A DNA stretch of 64,000 nt from Dactylosporangium sp. AC04546 (GCF_022095675.1 NZ_JAHYSG010000021.1:1-64000), one strand, 5' to 3'; counted from the first letter of the stretch, positions 1 to 8,998 are shown. Notes: generated by a model not told the origin, from the sequence alone. Numbers and translations are program-made.

Positions 1-2
1 GG

Positions 3-830
3 CCGGGCGGGCACCGGGATCGCGACGCGCGCGACGGCGACCGCCGGCCAGGCTTCCGTGAGCGTGGCGACGGTGACTTCCGGCCGCGCGGGTTCCGCGA
101 CGGTGAGCGCTCCGGCGGCTTCCGCGATGGCGGACCCCGCGGCGACCGGGGTGACCGTGGTGACCGGCCGGGTGGGTTCCGGGGTGACCGTGACGGCGGG
201 CCTCGCGGGGATCGGCCGTCCGGGTTCCGTGGCGATCGCGACGGGGCGCCGCGGGGTGACCGTCCTTCCGGGTTCCGTGATGGCGGGCCTCGTGGGGATC
301 GGCCGTCCGGGTTCCGCGGCGACCGCGACGGCGGGCCGCGGGGTGACCGCGGCGACCGGCCGGGTGGGTTCCGGGGTGACCGTGACGGCGGGCCTCGTGG
401 GGATCGGCCGTCCGGGTTCCGCGGCGACCGTGACGGGGCGCCGCGGGGTGACCGACCGTCCGGGTTCCGCGGTGACCGCGAAGGTGGCTTCCGGGGTGAC
501 CGGACCGGTGGGCACCGGGACCGTGACGGCGGGCCGCGGGGCGAGCGCTCCGGGGGCTTCCGCGACGGCGAGCGCACCGGCGGGTACCGGGACCGTGACG
601 GCGGTAGCCGTGGGGACCGTCCGGGTGGCTTCCGCGACCGAGACGGCGGCCGCTCCGGCGGGGCCGGCGGGTTCCGTGGGGAGCGTACCGGCGGGTATCG
701 GGGCGGGGACCGGCAGGACCGGTTCCGCGACCGGCAGCCGCGGGACGGGCAGTCCGACCGGTTCCGTGACCGCGACTCCGCCGAGCCGCGGGGCGAGGGG
801 CTGCGGCGGACCGACGCCGGTGGGTACCGG
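3..830 (+). repeat. In-frame degenerate repeats coding Gly-Asp-Arg / Gly-Phe-Arg units
   Basis: The DNA repeats units built on ggtgaccg, gacggcggg and ccgtccgggttccg, with units of about 24 to 48 bases that vary in order. In the frame starting at base 3 they read [12 protein letters not shown] and SGFRGDR. Phe and Arg are kept while Pro/Ala/Gly vary, so the repeat appears to be selected as protein. The other plus frame (58-840) reads as Val/Thr/Gly-rich sequence and is a by-product. Confidence 0.75.
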
Positions 831-2150
831 CCGCGACTGAGCGACCCCGGGTTCACCGGAACCGAGGACGCCGAAGCTGCCGTGAGCCGGGTGTCCGACC
901 CGGTGCTGGACGAGGACATCTCGCCGTCGGAGCTGGACCGGGAGGTGCGGGCGGAGCTGAGCTCGCTCGCGCGGCCCGTCGCCGAGGAGGTGGCGCGGCG
1001 GCTCGTGGCCGCCGGGCAGCTCATCGACTCCGACCCGGAGCTGGCGCTCGCGCACGCCCTTGTGGCGCGGCGGAAGGCCTCGCGCGTGGCGGTGGTGCGG
1101 GAGGCGGCCGGGCTGGCCGCGTACCACGCCGGGGAGTGGCAGACGGCGCTCGGGGAGCTGCGGACGTACCGGCGGATGACCGGGCACGAGACGCACATCG
1201 CGATCATCGCCGACTGTGAGCGGGCGCTCGGGCGGCCGGAGAAGGCGATCGACATGTTCCGGGAGGCGGACCGCGAGAAGCTGTCCGCCGAGGAGATCGT
1301 CGAGCTGCTCATCGTGGCGGCCGGCGCGCGTGGGGACCTCGGGCAGAACGACGCCGCCGTGGCGATGCTGCAGGTGCGGGAGCTGACGTCGGCGCCGGAG
1401 GCGCCGTGGGCGGCGCGGCTGCGGTACGCGTACGCCGACGCGCTGCTGCGGGCCGGGCGGCGCGACGAGGCGCGCGAGTGGTTCGCGCGGGCTGCCGACC
1501 TCGACGAGGACCTGCGCACCGACGCCGCCGAGCGGCTGCTGGAGCTCGACGGGATCGTGCTCGACGGAGACGCCGACGCCGACGACGAGGCCGGTGAGGA
1601 CGCCGGGGACGAGTTCCGGGGCCGCGCCGCCGACGACGAAGGCGACGACGAGGACGACGACGAGGACGACGACCGCGACGAGGACGACTACGACGACGAG
1701 GACGACCTCGACGACGAAGACGATGACCTCGACGACGACGACGACGACGACCTCGACGACGAAGACGACGAGGACGATTACGACGACGAGGACGACGACT
1801 ACGACGACGAGGACGACGACGACCTCGACGACGAAGACGACGACCTCGACGACGAGGATGAGGACGACGACCTCGACGACGACGAGGACGACTACGACGA
1901 CGAGCGTGACGGCGACGGCGCCGACGAGGACGAGGACGAGGACGACGAGCAGGACGGCGGCGACCGTGCCGCCGAGCCGGACGACGAACTCGACAGTGAC
2001 CACGGCGACGTCGGCGACGCGGACCCCGCCAAGGACTCCGCCAAGGACCGCGACGGGGACGACGGCAAGGGTGAGGGCAAGGACGGCGGCAAGGACGCCG
2101 GGCCGGTGAGCGGGGACGACGAGCGGGAGGAGCGCGGGCCCCGTGGCTGA
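3..2150 (+). CDS. TPR-like protein with N-terminal RGD/GGFR repeats and C-terminal poly-acidic tail (5' partial)
   Basis: The frame is open from the left edge (first codon at base 3) to a TGA at 2148-2150, so the start lies upstream; I read 715 residues. Three parts are visible. Roughly residues 1-275 are a low-complexity repeat of units such as [16 protein letters not shown]. Roughly 300-520 are helical with TPR-like Ala/Leu/Arg spacing (for example [20 protein letters not shown]). Roughly 520-670 are almost only Asp/Glu, followed by a Lys/Gly/Asp tail. By position it matches the TPR protein Rv1691 of M. tuberculosis (from memory), but the repeats and acidic tail make it much longer. The charge split (basic RGG-like, helical, acidic) suggests a scaffold or RNA-associated protein; that is inference. 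Function unknown. A GTG at 882 is in frame but is an internal Val. Confidence 0.8.
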   Translation, partial: PGGHRDRDARDGDRRPGFRERGDGDFRPRGFRDGERSGGFRDGGPRGDRGDRGDRPGGFRGDRDGGPRGDRPSGFRGDRDGAPRGDRPSGFRDGGPRGDRPSGFRGDRDGGPRGDRGDRPGGFRGDRDGGPRGDRPSGFRGDRDGAPRGDRPSGFRGDREGGFRGDRTGGHRDRDGGPRGERSGGFRDGERTGGYRDRDGGSRGDRPGGFRDRDGGRSGGAGGFRGERTGGYRGGDRQDRFRDRQPRDGQSDRFRDRDSAEPRGEGLRRTDAGGYRPRLSDPGFTGTEDAEAAVSRVSDPVLDEDISPSELDREVRAELSSLARPVAEEVARRLVAAGQLIDSDPELALAHALVARRKASRVAVVREAAGLAAYHAGEWQTALGELRTYRRMTGHETHIAIIADCERALGRPEKAIDMFREADREKLSAEEIVELLIVAAGARGDLGQNDAAVAMLQVRELTSAPEAPWAARLRYAYADALLRAGRRDEAREWFARAADLDEDLRTDAAERLLELDGIVLDGDADADDEAGEDAGDEFRGRAADDEGDDEDDDEDDDRDEDDYDDEDDLDDEDDDLDDDDDDDLDDEDDEDDYDDEDDDYDDEDDDDLDDEDDDLDDEDEDDDLDDDEDDYDDERDGDGADEDEDEDDEQDGGDRAAEPDDELDSDHGDVGDADPAKDSAKDRDGDDGKGEGKDGGKDAGPVSGDDEREERGPRG

Positions 2151-3144
2151 CGGGCAGGCGGGCGACGGGGACCTCGTCGGGCACTACGACCTGGTCATCT
2201 TCGACCTCGACGGCGTGCTGTACCTGGTCGACCAGGTCATCCCTGGCGCGGCCGAGGCGTGCGCGCGGCTGCGCGAGCGGGGGATCCCCAGCTCGTACGC
2301 GACGAACAATGCCTCGCGGCTGCCGCGGGACGTCGCCGAGCTGCTGACCCGGATCGGGATCCCGGCCGAGACCCGCGAGGTCGTCACGTCGGCGCACGCG
2401 ACGGCGCTGCTGCTCGCCGAGCGGTACCCGGTCGGCACGCCGGTGCTCATCCTCGGCGCGCCGGCGCTGCGTGACGAGGTGACCGCCGTCGGGCTCACGC
2501 CCGTCACCGAGGCCGCGGAGGCGCGGGTCGTCGTGCAGGGGTACGGGCCGGACGTGCGGATGCGTGACCTCGGTGACGCCTCCGTGGCGATCCGGGGCGG
2601 CGCCGACTGGATCGCCACCAACGCCGACAAGACGCTGCCGTCGCCGCGGGGGCCGCTGCCCGGCAACGGGTCGCTGGTCGTCGCGCTGGCGACGGCGCTG
2701 GGGCGGCAGCCGGACATGATCGTCGGCAAGCCCGACCCGGGGCTCTTCCTGGAGGCCGCCCGGGAGCGCGGCGCCAGCCGGCCGATCGTCGTCGGCGACC
2801 GGCTGGACACCGACATCGAGGGCGCCTACCGGGCCGGGATGGACAGCCTGCTCGTGCTGACCGGGGTGTCCGACGCCGCCGAGCTGCTCGCTGCCCCGGT
2901 CGAGCGGCGGCCGACGTTCGTCGCCGAGGACCTCGGTGGGCTCTTCGAGCGGACCCAGCCGGTACAAGAGCAGCGATGGCAGGTCAAGGAGCTCGACGGG
3001 TCCTGGGAGCTGTCCGGCGACGGGCGGGCCGTGGACGCGCTCACGGCGCTCTGCTCGGTTGCCTGGGCGGCCGGTGAGGTGCGGCCGATCGTCGCGTCCG
3101 GAGAGCCCGCGGAGGCCGCCCTGCGCCGGCTCAAGCTCGCGTAG
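2143..3144 (+). CDS. HAD-IIA family phosphatase (glycerol-3-phosphate phosphatase-like)
   Basis: This 333-residue protein is a NagD-type HAD hydrolase. It has motif I FDLDGV (catalytic Asp21 and Asp23), motif II in YATNNAS, motif III Lys in VGKPDPGLF, and motif IV in [13 protein letters not shown]. After the HAD fold (to about residue 265) a short C-terminal domain contains [13 protein letters not shown]. By synteny it matches Rv1692, which is described as a D-glycerol-3-phosphate phosphatase acting in glycerophospholipid recycling; the substrate here is inferred. The GTG start overlaps the upstream gene by 8 bases, suggesting translational coupling. Confidence 0.88.
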   Translation: MADGQAGDGDLVGHYDLVIFDLDGVLYLVDQVIPGAAEACARLRERGIPSSYATNNASRLPRDVAELLTRIGIPAETREVVTSAHATALLLAERYPVGTPVLILGAPALRDEVTAVGLTPVTEAAEARVVVQGYGPDVRMRDLGDASVAIRGGADWIATNADKTLPSPRGPLPGNGSLVVALATALGRQPDMIVGKPDPGLFLEAARERGASRPIVVGDRLDTDIEGAYRAGMDSLLVLTGVSDAAELLAAPVERRPTFVAEDLGGLFERTQPVQEQRWQVKELDGSWELSGDGRAVDALTALCSVAWAAGEVRPIVASGEPAEAALRRLKLA

Positions 3145-3182
3145 CGAAAGCGGCCGCGAAAGCCGGCCGCGGCGGATGCCGC

Positions 3183-3521
3183 CTAGAGGAGCTTGCGGAG
3201 CTTCAGCAGGTCGAAGACGCCCGCGTCGATCTTGATGCGGCCGCTGGTCCAGGCGGACATGACGTTGAGCTCGCCGTTGACGAGGGCGACCAGGTCGTCG
3301 CTCGACGAGGTGAGCTTGATCTTCGCGCGGGGGTCGTCGCCGTCGGTGAGGCCGGCGATCTGCCCGTTCTGGAGCTGGCCGTGGAACGCGATGTCGAGGT
3401 CGGTGACCCGGCAGGCCAGCGACCGGTCGAAGTCGAGCTTCTCGCGCGCCTCGGCGCCGTTGGCGGCAAGCTTCGCCGCAAGTTTCTGCAGCGCCGCTCG
3501 GCACTCGTCGACCGTGGCCAT
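3183..3521 (-). CDS. SCP2 sterol-binding domain protein, 112 aa
   Basis: A small cytoplasmic protein that is a single SCP2-like lipid-binding domain: a helical N-terminus (ECRAALQKLAAKLAA), then beta segments DLDIAFHGQLQNG, ARIKIDA-like strands and the amphipathic end GVFDLLKLRKLL. The start is the ATG at 3519-3521, preceded by a GGGGGA ribosome-binding site; the frame stays open upstream but has no second good start. It runs opposite to its neighbours and is divergent from the phasin-like gene across 119 bases. Stand-alone SCP2 proteins in actinomycetes bind hydrophobic ligands; the ligand here is unknown. Confidence 0.85.
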   Translation of the reverse strand: MATVDECRAALQKLAAKLAANGAEAREKLDFDRSLACRVTDLDIAFHGQLQNGQIAGLTDGDDPRAKIKLTSSSDDLVALVNGELNVMSAWTSGRIKIDAGVFDLLKLRKLL

Positions 3522-3640
3522 CCGATCCCCCGTTCCGTCCACTGCGGACGCTGTGACACGTGGAAACCGACGGTACCGTACGCCGCCCCGAACCGCCCGG
3601 TAGCGTGAAGGCCGTACACCACTTGGAGGAGAGACGCAAT

Positions 3641-4264
3641 ATGGCGCAGGAAGCATGGCGGGCGTACCTGGAACTCGCCTACGGCATGACCGAGGCGACG
3701 ACGAAGAAGGCCACCAAGACGGTGCGGCGCCTCGTCGGCAAGAGCGGCGCGACGGCGGAGCAGCTCCAGACGATGGCCGAGGACCTGCTGAAGGCCGGCT
3801 CGTCGAACCGTGAGGCGGTGACGAAGCTGGTGCGGTACGAGCTGGACCGGGCGCTCGGCGCGGTCGGCCTGGCCACCGCCGACGAGGTGTCGGCCCTCAC
3901 GGCCCGGGTCCACGAGCTGGAGGCGCAGCTCAAGGCGGCGACGACGGCGGCCCCCGCGATCGAGGAGCCGGTGGCCGCGGCGCCGGCAGTGGCACCGGCA
4001 CCGGCGAAGCGCACGGTGGCGAAGAAGACTGCGGCGCCGGTCGGGGCCGAGGCCGTCGCGAAGCGGACCGTGGCGAAGAAGGCTGTGGCGCCCGTCACGC
4101 CGCCGCCGGCGAAGCGGGTGCCGGTGAAGAAGAGCGCACCCGCGAAGAAGGCCGCCACGAAGGCCGCCGTCGACCAGATCGCCGCGGCGTCCGAGGTCGG
4201 GCCCGCGTCTGACAAGCTCCCGGCCAAGAAGACCACGCGCACCCCGCGGAAGACGGCGTCGTGA
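3641..4264 (+). CDS. Phasin-like protein with Lys/Ala-rich tail
   Basis: A 207-residue protein. Residues 1-110 form a helical domain resembling polyhydroxyalkanoate granule-associated proteins (AWRAYLELAYGMTEA, then a heptad-like EVSALTARVHELEAQLKAA). The rest is a histone H1-like tail with repeats such as AKRTVAKK, VKKSAPAKKAATKA and PAKKTTRTP. The ATG at 3641 follows a strong GGAGGAGAG site, and a possible -10 TAGCGT lies at 3601. The stop overlaps the next GTG by 4 bases. The basic tail could bind DNA as in PhaF; granule or nucleoid association is inference. Confidence 0.72.
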   Translation: MAQEAWRAYLELAYGMTEATTKKATKTVRRLVGKSGATAEQLQTMAEDLLKAGSSNREAVTKLVRYELDRALGAVGLATADEVSALTARVHELEAQLKAATTAAPAIEEPVAAAPAVAPAPAKRTVAKKTAAPVGAEAVAKRTVAKKAVAPVTPPPAKRVPVKKSAPAKKAATKAAVDQIAAASEVGPASDKLPAKKTTRTPRKTAS

Positions 4265-4470
4265 CCGCGCCGGTTCCCGGGCCTGCGGTGCCGGGTGCGG
4301 TGCCGGGTCCGATGCCGGGTCCGCCCGGCGCGGCGAGCCTCGGGCGGGTCGAGGCGGCGGTCGAGTCGTTGCGCGAGGTAGCGTCGCTTCCGCTGAAGCA
4401 ACAGGTGTCCGTCTACGCCGACGTCCACCGGACGCTCCAGGAGACGCTGGGCACGATCGAGGAACGCTGA
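4261..4470 (+). CDS. Small conserved protein between phasin-like gene and tlyA
   Basis: A 69-residue protein with a Pro/Gly/Val-rich N-terminus (residues 1-25) and a conserved-looking helical C-terminus (ESLREVASLPLKQQVSVYAD, then HRTLQETLGTIEE). It starts with GTG in a GTGA overlap with the upstream stop and ends 16 bases before tlyA. M. tuberculosis has a similarly small gene (Rv1693) just before tlyA, which supports a real gene. No function can be assigned. Confidence 0.75.
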   Translation: MTAPVPGPAVPGAVPGPMPGPPGAASLGRVEAAVESLREVASLPLKQQVSVYADVHRTLQETLGTIEER

Positions 4471-4486
4471 GGGAGCTGCAGGCAGG

Positions 4487-5278
4487 ATGGCGCGCCGGAC
4501 CCGACTCGACGCGGAGCTGGTGCGCCGCGGGCTGGCCCGCTCCCGGGAGCAGGCGGCCGCGCTGATCGCCGAGGGGCGGGTCGAGGTGCGCGGCAACGTG
4601 GCGGCCAAGGCCGCCGCGCAGATCGACCCGGCCGACCCGGTGCGGGTGGTGGAGGCCGCCGGCGACGAGTACGTGTCGCGGGGCGGCCACAAGCTCGCCG
4701 GGGCCCTCGACGCGTTCGACAAGCTGCCGGTCCAGGGGCGCCGCTGCCTCGACGCGGGCGCCTCGACCGGCGGGTTCACCGACGTGCTGCTGCGCCGGGG
4801 CGCGGGCTCCGTCGTCGCGGTGGACGTCGGCTACGGCCAGATCGCGTGGTCCCTGCGCACCGACCCGCGCGTGACGAACATCGAGCGCACCAACGTGCGG
4901 ACGCTGACCCCGGACGCGATCGGCGGCCCGTGCGAGCTGACCGTCGCCGACCTGTCGTTCATCTCGCTGCGGCTGGTGCTGCCGGCGCTCGCCGCGTGCA
5001 CCGCCCCGGACGGCGACCTGCTGCCGATGGTGAAGCCACAGTTCGAGGTCGGCAAGGAGCGGGTCGGCGACGGCGGCGTGGTCCGCTCGCCCGAGCTGCG
5101 CACCGAGGCCGTGCTGGACGTGGCCGCGGCCGCCGCCGAGCTGGGGCTCGGCGTGGCCGGGGTGACGGTGAGCCCGCTGCCCGGGCCGTCGGGCAACGTC
5201 GAGTTCTTCCTGTGGCTGCGCAGGGACGCGCCGCCCGTGGACCCGGCGGCGGTGGCTTCCTGTGTGGAGGGTGCATGA
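4487..5278 (+). CDS. tlyA: TlyA-type rRNA 2'-O-methyltransferase
   Basis: The 263-residue protein carries an N-terminal S4 RNA-binding domain (about 5-60) and an FtsJ-like methyltransferase domain. The SAM-binding motif is GASTGGFTD (91-99), and the K-D-K-E tetrad can be placed at Lys69, Asp155, Lys183 and a Glu in the final NVEFF segment. In mycobacteria TlyA 2'-O-methylates 16S and 23S rRNA cytidines and its loss gives capreomycin/viomycin resistance. It sits in the canonical tlyA-nadK-recN order and overlaps nadK in an ATGA. Confidence 0.95.
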   Translation: MARRTRLDAELVRRGLARSREQAAALIAEGRVEVRGNVAAKAAAQIDPADPVRVVEAAGDEYVSRGGHKLAGALDAFDKLPVQGRRCLDAGASTGGFTDVLLRRGAGSVVAVDVGYGQIAWSLRTDPRVTNIERTNVRTLTPDAIGGPCELTVADLSFISLRLVLPALAACTAPDGDLLPMVKPQFEVGKERVGDGGVVRSPELRTEAVLDVAAAAAELGLGVAGVTVSPLPGPSGNVEFFLWLRRDAPPVDPAAVASCVEGA

Positions 5279-6168
5279 CATCGCGTGAGGCCCTGCTCGT
5301 CGCGCACACGGGCAAGGCGAGCAACAACGAGCATGCCCGGGTCGTCGCCGCCGACCTGGTCGACAACGGCTTCACCGTGCGGGTCCTCGCCGACGAGGCG
5401 GCGGAGCTCGACATCCCGCGCGCGGTGCCGGTGACCGGCGAGGCCGCCGCGCAGGGCGTCGAGATCGTGTTCGCGCTCGGCGGCGACGGCACCCTGCTGC
5501 GCGCCGCGGAGCTGGCCCGGCCGGCCAAGGCGCCGCTGCTCGGGATCAACCTCGGCAAGGTCGGGTTCCTCGCCGAGGCCGAGATCGGCGACGTGGACAA
5601 GGCGGTGCGGGAGGTCGTCGAGGGCACCTACACCGTCGACGAGCGGCTGACGATCGACGTCACCGCCGAGCACGACGGGCGGCTCATCGGCAGCTCGTGG
5701 GCGCTCAACGAGGTCACCGTCGAGAAGGGCGCCCGCGAGAAGATGCTGGAGCTGCTCGTCGAGGTCGACGGGCGGCCGTTGTCGCGGTACGGGTGCGACG
5801 GCGTGGTGTGCGCCACGCCGACCGGCTCGACCGCGTACGCGTTCTCGGCCGGCGGGCCCGTCGTGTGGCCGGAGCTGGAGGCCCTGCTGCTCGTGCCGAT
5901 CAGCGCGCACGCCCTGTTCAGCCGGCCCCTGGTGATCGCGCCGTCGGTGACGATCACGGTCAACGTCGAGCCGTTCACGAGCTTCGCCCTGCTGTCGTGC
6001 GACGGGCGGCGGGTCATGGACCTTGCTCCGGGATCGATGGTGACGGTACGGCGGGGAGCGTTGCCGGTCCGCGTGGTTCGTCTGCGTGAGCGGCCGTTCA
6101 CCGACCGGCTCGTGGCGAAGTTCGGTCTCCCGGTCGAGGGTTGGCGGCACAACAAACGGCACGGCTGA
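5275..6168 (+). CDS. nadK: NAD kinase
   Basis: This 297-residue protein phosphorylates NAD to NADP. The family motifs are present: ALGGDGTLLRAA (GGDGT at 69-73), LGINLGKVGFLAE, NEVTVEKG and the glycine-rich PTGSTAYAFSAGGP. The ATG at 5275 lies in an ATGA overlap with tlyA behind a GGAGG, so the two are translationally coupled. The frame also runs upstream through tlyA, but that part is not real protein. Confidence 0.95.
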   Translation: MTSREALLVAHTGKASNNEHARVVAADLVDNGFTVRVLADEAAELDIPRAVPVTGEAAAQGVEIVFALGGDGTLLRAAELARPAKAPLLGINLGKVGFLAEAEIGDVDKAVREVVEGTYTVDERLTIDVTAEHDGRLIGSSWALNEVTVEKGAREKMLELLVEVDGRPLSRYGCDGVVCATPTGSTAYAFSAGGPVVWPELEALLLVPISAHALFSRPLVIAPSVTITVNVEPFTSFALLSCDGRRVMDLAPGSMVTVRRGALPVRVVRLRERPFTDRLVAKFGLPVEGWRHNKRHG

Positions 6169-6193
6169 GTGGAGAACTGTCGTACCTCGCAGC

Positions 6194-6199
6194 TAGTGT
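6194..6199 (+). promoter_or_regulatory. Predicted -10 box of a leaderless recN promoter
   Basis: TAGTGT fits TANNNT and ends 7 bases before the GTG at 6207. No Shine-Dalgarno sequence precedes that GTG, so transcription probably starts at or next to the start codon. No clear -35 was seen. Confidence 0.5.
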
Positions 6200-6206
6200 C
6201 TCTGAC

Positions 6207-7967
6207 GTGCTGGAGGAACTCCGCATTACCGGACTGGGCGTGATCGAAGACGCCACGTTGCCCCTCGGGCCGGGCCTGACCGTGATCACGGGTGAGACCG
6301 GCGCGGGCAAGACCATGGTCGTGACCAGCCTCAACCTGCTCTTCGGCGGCCGCGCCGACGCGGGGCGGGTGCGCGCCGAGCCGGGCCGGGCCACGGTCGA
6401 CGGCCGGCTGACCCTGCCCGCGCACGTGCGCGCCGCCGTGCAGAGCCGGGTGTCCGAGGCGGGCGGCGAGGTCGAGGACGACGGCACCCTGCTGATGAGC
6501 CGCACGCTGACGGTCGAGGGCCGCTCCCGCGCCCACGTCGGCGGGCGCACGGTGCCCGTGGCGGTCCTGGCCGAGGTCGGCGAGCGGGTGTTCGCCCTGC
6601 ACGGCCAGTCCGACCAGCTGCGCCTGCTGCGCCCGGCCGAGCAGCGGGGCGCGCTCGACCGCTATGCGGGGCCGGAGCACGAGAAGCTGCTCGGCCGCTT
6701 CGCCGAGCTCTATCAGCGGTGGCGCGCCGTCGAGGACGATCTCGCCGACCGCCGCGCCAACGCCCGGCAGCGCTCGCAGGAGGCCGACCTGCTGCGGCTC
6801 GGCCTCGACGAGATCAGCCGCGTCGACCCGCAGCCCGGCGAGGACGAGCTGCTCCGTGAGGAGGCCCAGCGCCTCGAGCACGTCGAGGGGCTGCGCAGCG
6901 CGGCCCAGCTGGCGCACGTGGCCCTGGCCGGCACCGGCGAGGGCGACGACGTCACCGACGTGCTGAGCCTCATCTCGACGGCCCGCCGCACCCTGGAGGC
7001 CCAGTCGAGCGTCGACCGGGTGCTCGGCGAGCTCGCGGCGCGCCTCGACGAGGTGGCGACCCTCGCGGGTGACGTGTCGACCGAGCTGGGCACCTATCTG
7101 GCCTCGCTCGACGCCGACCCGGGGCGCCTCCAGGAGGTGTACGAGCGGCGGGCGGCCCTGCGGGCGCTCACCCGGAAGTATGCCGAGGACGTCGACGGGG
7201 TCGTCGCCTGGGCCGACAACGCCCGCACCAAGCTCGCCGAGCTCGACACCTCCGACGAGCTGCTCGAGGAGCTCGACCGGGAGCGGCAGCGGCTGCACGG
7301 CGAGGTCGCCGAGCTGGCGACGGTGCTCTCGGCCGCCCGCCGCGAGGCCGCCGGCCGGTTCGCCGCCGACGTGACGGTCGAGCTGGCCGGGCTGGCGATG
7401 CCGCACGCCCGCATCGAGGTCGTCGTCGTGCCCAAGCCCGCCGGCAGCAACGGCCCGACCGTGCCGACGCCGACCGGCGCCGACTGCGGGGTCGGGCCCG
7501 ACGGCGCCGACGACATCGAGCTGCGGCTCCTGCCGCACCCGGGGGCGCCCGCCCAGCCGCTGCAGAAGGGTGCCTCGGGCGGTGAGCTGTCGCGGGTGAT
7601 GCTCGCGATCGAGGTCGTGTTCGCCGGGGTCGGTGGGCCGCCCACGCTGGTCTTCGACGAGGTCGACGCCGGTGTCGGCGGGACGGCGGCCGTGGAGATC
7701 GGCAAGCGGCTGGCCCGGCTGGCCCGGGATCATCAGGTGCTGGTCGTGACGCACCTGCCGCAGGTGGCCGCGTTCGCCGATCGGCACCTGGTGGTGGCGA
7801 AGGACACCGGGGGTGCGGTCACCACCAGCGGGGTGACCGTGGTGGAGCACACGGACCGGGCTCGGGAGCTGGCTCGGATGCTGGCCGGGCTGCCGGATTC
7901 GGATCTTGGGATTGCGCACGCGGAGGAGCTGCTGTCGGTCGCGGACCGGGAGAAGGCGGCGCACTAG
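6207..7967 (+). CDS. recN: DNA repair protein RecN
   Basis: An SMC-like ATPase of double-strand break repair, 586 residues from the GTG at 6207 (MLEELRITGLGVIED), which matches the usual RecN N-terminus. Walker A is GETGAGKT (29-36), the long middle is coiled coil with many Glu/Arg/Leu heptads, the ABC signature lies in KGASGGELSRVML, and Walker B is TLVFDEVDAGVGG. The open frame extends to 6141, but those residues do not resemble RecN and there is no ribosome-binding site; the leaderless GTG is preferred. Confidence 0.94.
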   Translation: MLEELRITGLGVIEDATLPLGPGLTVITGETGAGKTMVVTSLNLLFGGRADAGRVRAEPGRATVDGRLTLPAHVRAAVQSRVSEAGGEVEDDGTLLMSRTLTVEGRSRAHVGGRTVPVAVLAEVGERVFALHGQSDQLRLLRPAEQRGALDRYAGPEHEKLLGRFAELYQRWRAVEDDLADRRANARQRSQEADLLRLGLDEISRVDPQPGEDELLREEAQRLEHVEGLRSAAQLAHVALAGTGEGDDVTDVLSLISTARRTLEAQSSVDRVLGELAARLDEVATLAGDVSTELGTYLASLDADPGRLQEVYERRAALRALTRKYAEDVDGVVAWADNARTKLAELDTSDELLEELDRERQRLHGEVAELATVLSAARREAAGRFAADVTVELAGLAMPHARIEVVVVPKPAGSNGPTVPTPTGADCGVGPDGADDIELRLLPHPGAPAQPLQKGASGGELSRVMLAIEVVFAGVGGPPTLVFDEVDAGVGGTAAVEIGKRLARLARDHQVLVVTHLPQVAAFADRHLVVAKDTGGAVTTSGVTVVEHTDRARELARMLAGLPDSDLGIAHAEELLSVADREKAAH

Positions 7968-8023
7968 AGCTAGCCCTCGGGGGAGTGCGGCCCGACCCGT
8001 TGTTCTTCCTTGCCGGCGGGTGA

Positions 8024-8043
8024 GTTGACCTCGTGCGGTCAAC
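8024..8043. promoter_or_regulatory. Inverted repeat upstream of the DedA gene
   Basis: GTTGACC and GGTCAAC form perfect 7-base arms around 6 bases, in the recN-dedA intergenic region. It lies about 32 bases upstream of the predicted dedA -10 box. It could be an operator, or a weak recN terminator since no T run follows. I favour an operator. Confidence 0.4.
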
Positions 8044-8074
8044 ATCGCGCCGCTTGGTGTTCGTCTCGTCGCCG

Positions 8075-8080
8075 TAGGTT
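8075..8080 (+). promoter_or_regulatory. Predicted -10 box of a leaderless DedA-gene promoter
   Basis: TAGGTT (TANNNT) ends 7 bases before the GTG at 8088, the same spacing as at recN. A TTGGTG at 8054-8059 could be a -35 with a short 15-base spacer. Confidence 0.5.
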
Positions 8081-8087
8081 GCGCGCT

Positions 8088-8789
8088 GTGGTGGACACCG
8101 TCGCGGCCTCGCCCTGGATCATCGTGATCGTGTTCGTGGTGGCCGGGCTCGACGCCATCGTGCCGCTGTCGCCCAGCGAGTCCACCCTGATCGCCGTGTC
8201 CGTCGCCTCCGCGGAGACCGGGCACCCCGCCATCGCGCTGGTGATCGCGGCGGCCGCCAGCGGGGCGTTTGTCGGCGACGTCGTGTCGTACCGGATCGGG
8301 GTGCGGGCCGGGGCCGGGGTGCTGCGGCGGCTGCAAGGCAAGACGCGGGGGATGGCCGCCTACTCCTGGGCCAGCCGCACCCTCGCGAGCCGGGGCGGGC
8401 AGGTGCTCGTGTTCGCGCGCTATCTGCCCGGTGGCCGGTCGGCCTCGGCGCTGGCCGCCGGGGTGGTCGGCTACCCGGCGCTGCGCTTCCAGGCCTGGAC
8501 GGCCGTCGGTGTGAGTGTGTGGGCGACGATGGCGGGGCTCATCGGGTACGCCTGCGGGATCTTCTTCCAGGGGCGGCCGTGGAAGGCGCTGCTGCTCGCG
8601 TACGCGGGTGCCGCCCTCCTCCTCGGGTTCGCCGAGCTCGTCCGGCGGTGGTCGCCGCCGCCACCGGTCGAAGCCGAGGTCGCCGCCGAGCCCGAGCCGG
8701 AGTCCGAGCCCAAGGCCGAGCCCAAGGCCGAGCCCAAGGCCGAGCCCAAGGCCGAGGTTGCCGGCGAGGCTGAGGCCGAGCGGTCCTAG
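8088..8789 (+). CDS. DedA-family membrane protein with EPKA-repeat tail
   Basis: A 233-residue SNARE-associated/VTT-type membrane protein. Hydrophobic segments include WIIVIVFVVAGLDAIVPLSP and the later ALLLAYAGAALLLGF; the family core shows as GDVVSYRIG and FARYLPGGRSASALAAG. DedA proteins act in membrane homeostasis and flipping of polyprenyl or phospholipid carriers; the substrate is unknown here. The C-terminus is an acidic/Lys tail with four exact 12-base repeats (cccaaggccgag, 8709-8756) coding PKAE. The start is GTG 8088 (or 8091), read from a leaderless promoter. Confidence 0.85.
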   Translation: MVDTVAASPWIIVIVFVVAGLDAIVPLSPSESTLIAVSVASAETGHPAIALVIAAAASGAFVGDVVSYRIGVRAGAGVLRRLQGKTRGMAAYSWASRTLASRGGQVLVFARYLPGGRSASALAAGVVGYPALRFQAWTAVGVSVWATMAGLIGYACGIFFQGRPWKALLLAYAGAALLLGFAELVRRWSPPPPVEAEVAAEPEPESEPKAEPKAEPKAEPKAEVAGEAEAERS

Positions 8790-8998
8790 CCGACCAGCAG
8801 GTTCACCCTCGTGCCCACCGGGGCCACCGTCAGGGCCAGCGTCGACTGCTCGCGGACCGTGGGCCTCGTGGAGGCGCCGATCTCGCGGATCACGCCCAGC
8901 TCCAGGCCCGCGGCGCGCAGGGCCGCGGCGGCCTCGGTCGGGGTTTTACCGGCCAGGTTGGGCACGCGGGTCAAGCGGATCGACGACAATGTTTCCAT
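8786..8998 (-). CDS. Single PASTA-domain protein, 70 aa
   Basis: The protein is essentially one PASTA domain: VPNLAGKTPTEAAAALRAAG, then a beta strand, and the end LTVAPVGTRVNLLVG. It has no signal peptide or membrane segment, which is odd because PASTA domains usually sit outside the cell and bind muropeptides as part of PknB kinases or PBPs. The ATG at 8998 has a GAGGAG ribosome-binding site. It converges on the DedA gene with a 4-base overlap. Confidence 0.78.
   Translation of the reverse strand: METLSSIRLTRVPNLAGKTPTEAAAALRAAGLELGVIREIGASTRPTVREQSTLALTVAPVGTRVNLLVG

Noticed and set aside
3..830. Possible CRISPR array or minisatellite
   Set aside because: The units are irregular, not separated by unique spacers, and keep a single coding frame.
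58..840. Plus-strand open frame of 260 codons, Val/Thr/Gly/Ala-rich
   Set aside because: It is an alternative reading of the GDR/GGFR repeats. The frame starting at base 3 runs through without stop into the TPR gene and has a sensible protein composition.
1594..2109. Thr/Arg-rich open frames inside the acidic tract
   Set aside because: They are frame-shifted readings of GACGAC/GACGAG repeats in the TPR gene.
1309..3639. Long minus-strand open frame of 776 codons across the TPR and HAD genes
   Set aside because: Arg/Pro/His-rich composition is the antisense of GAC/GAG-rich genes; no domain and no ribosome-binding site. Similar antisense frames occur throughout this GC-rich DNA (for example 3203-5281, 5628-8336, 9795-11510).
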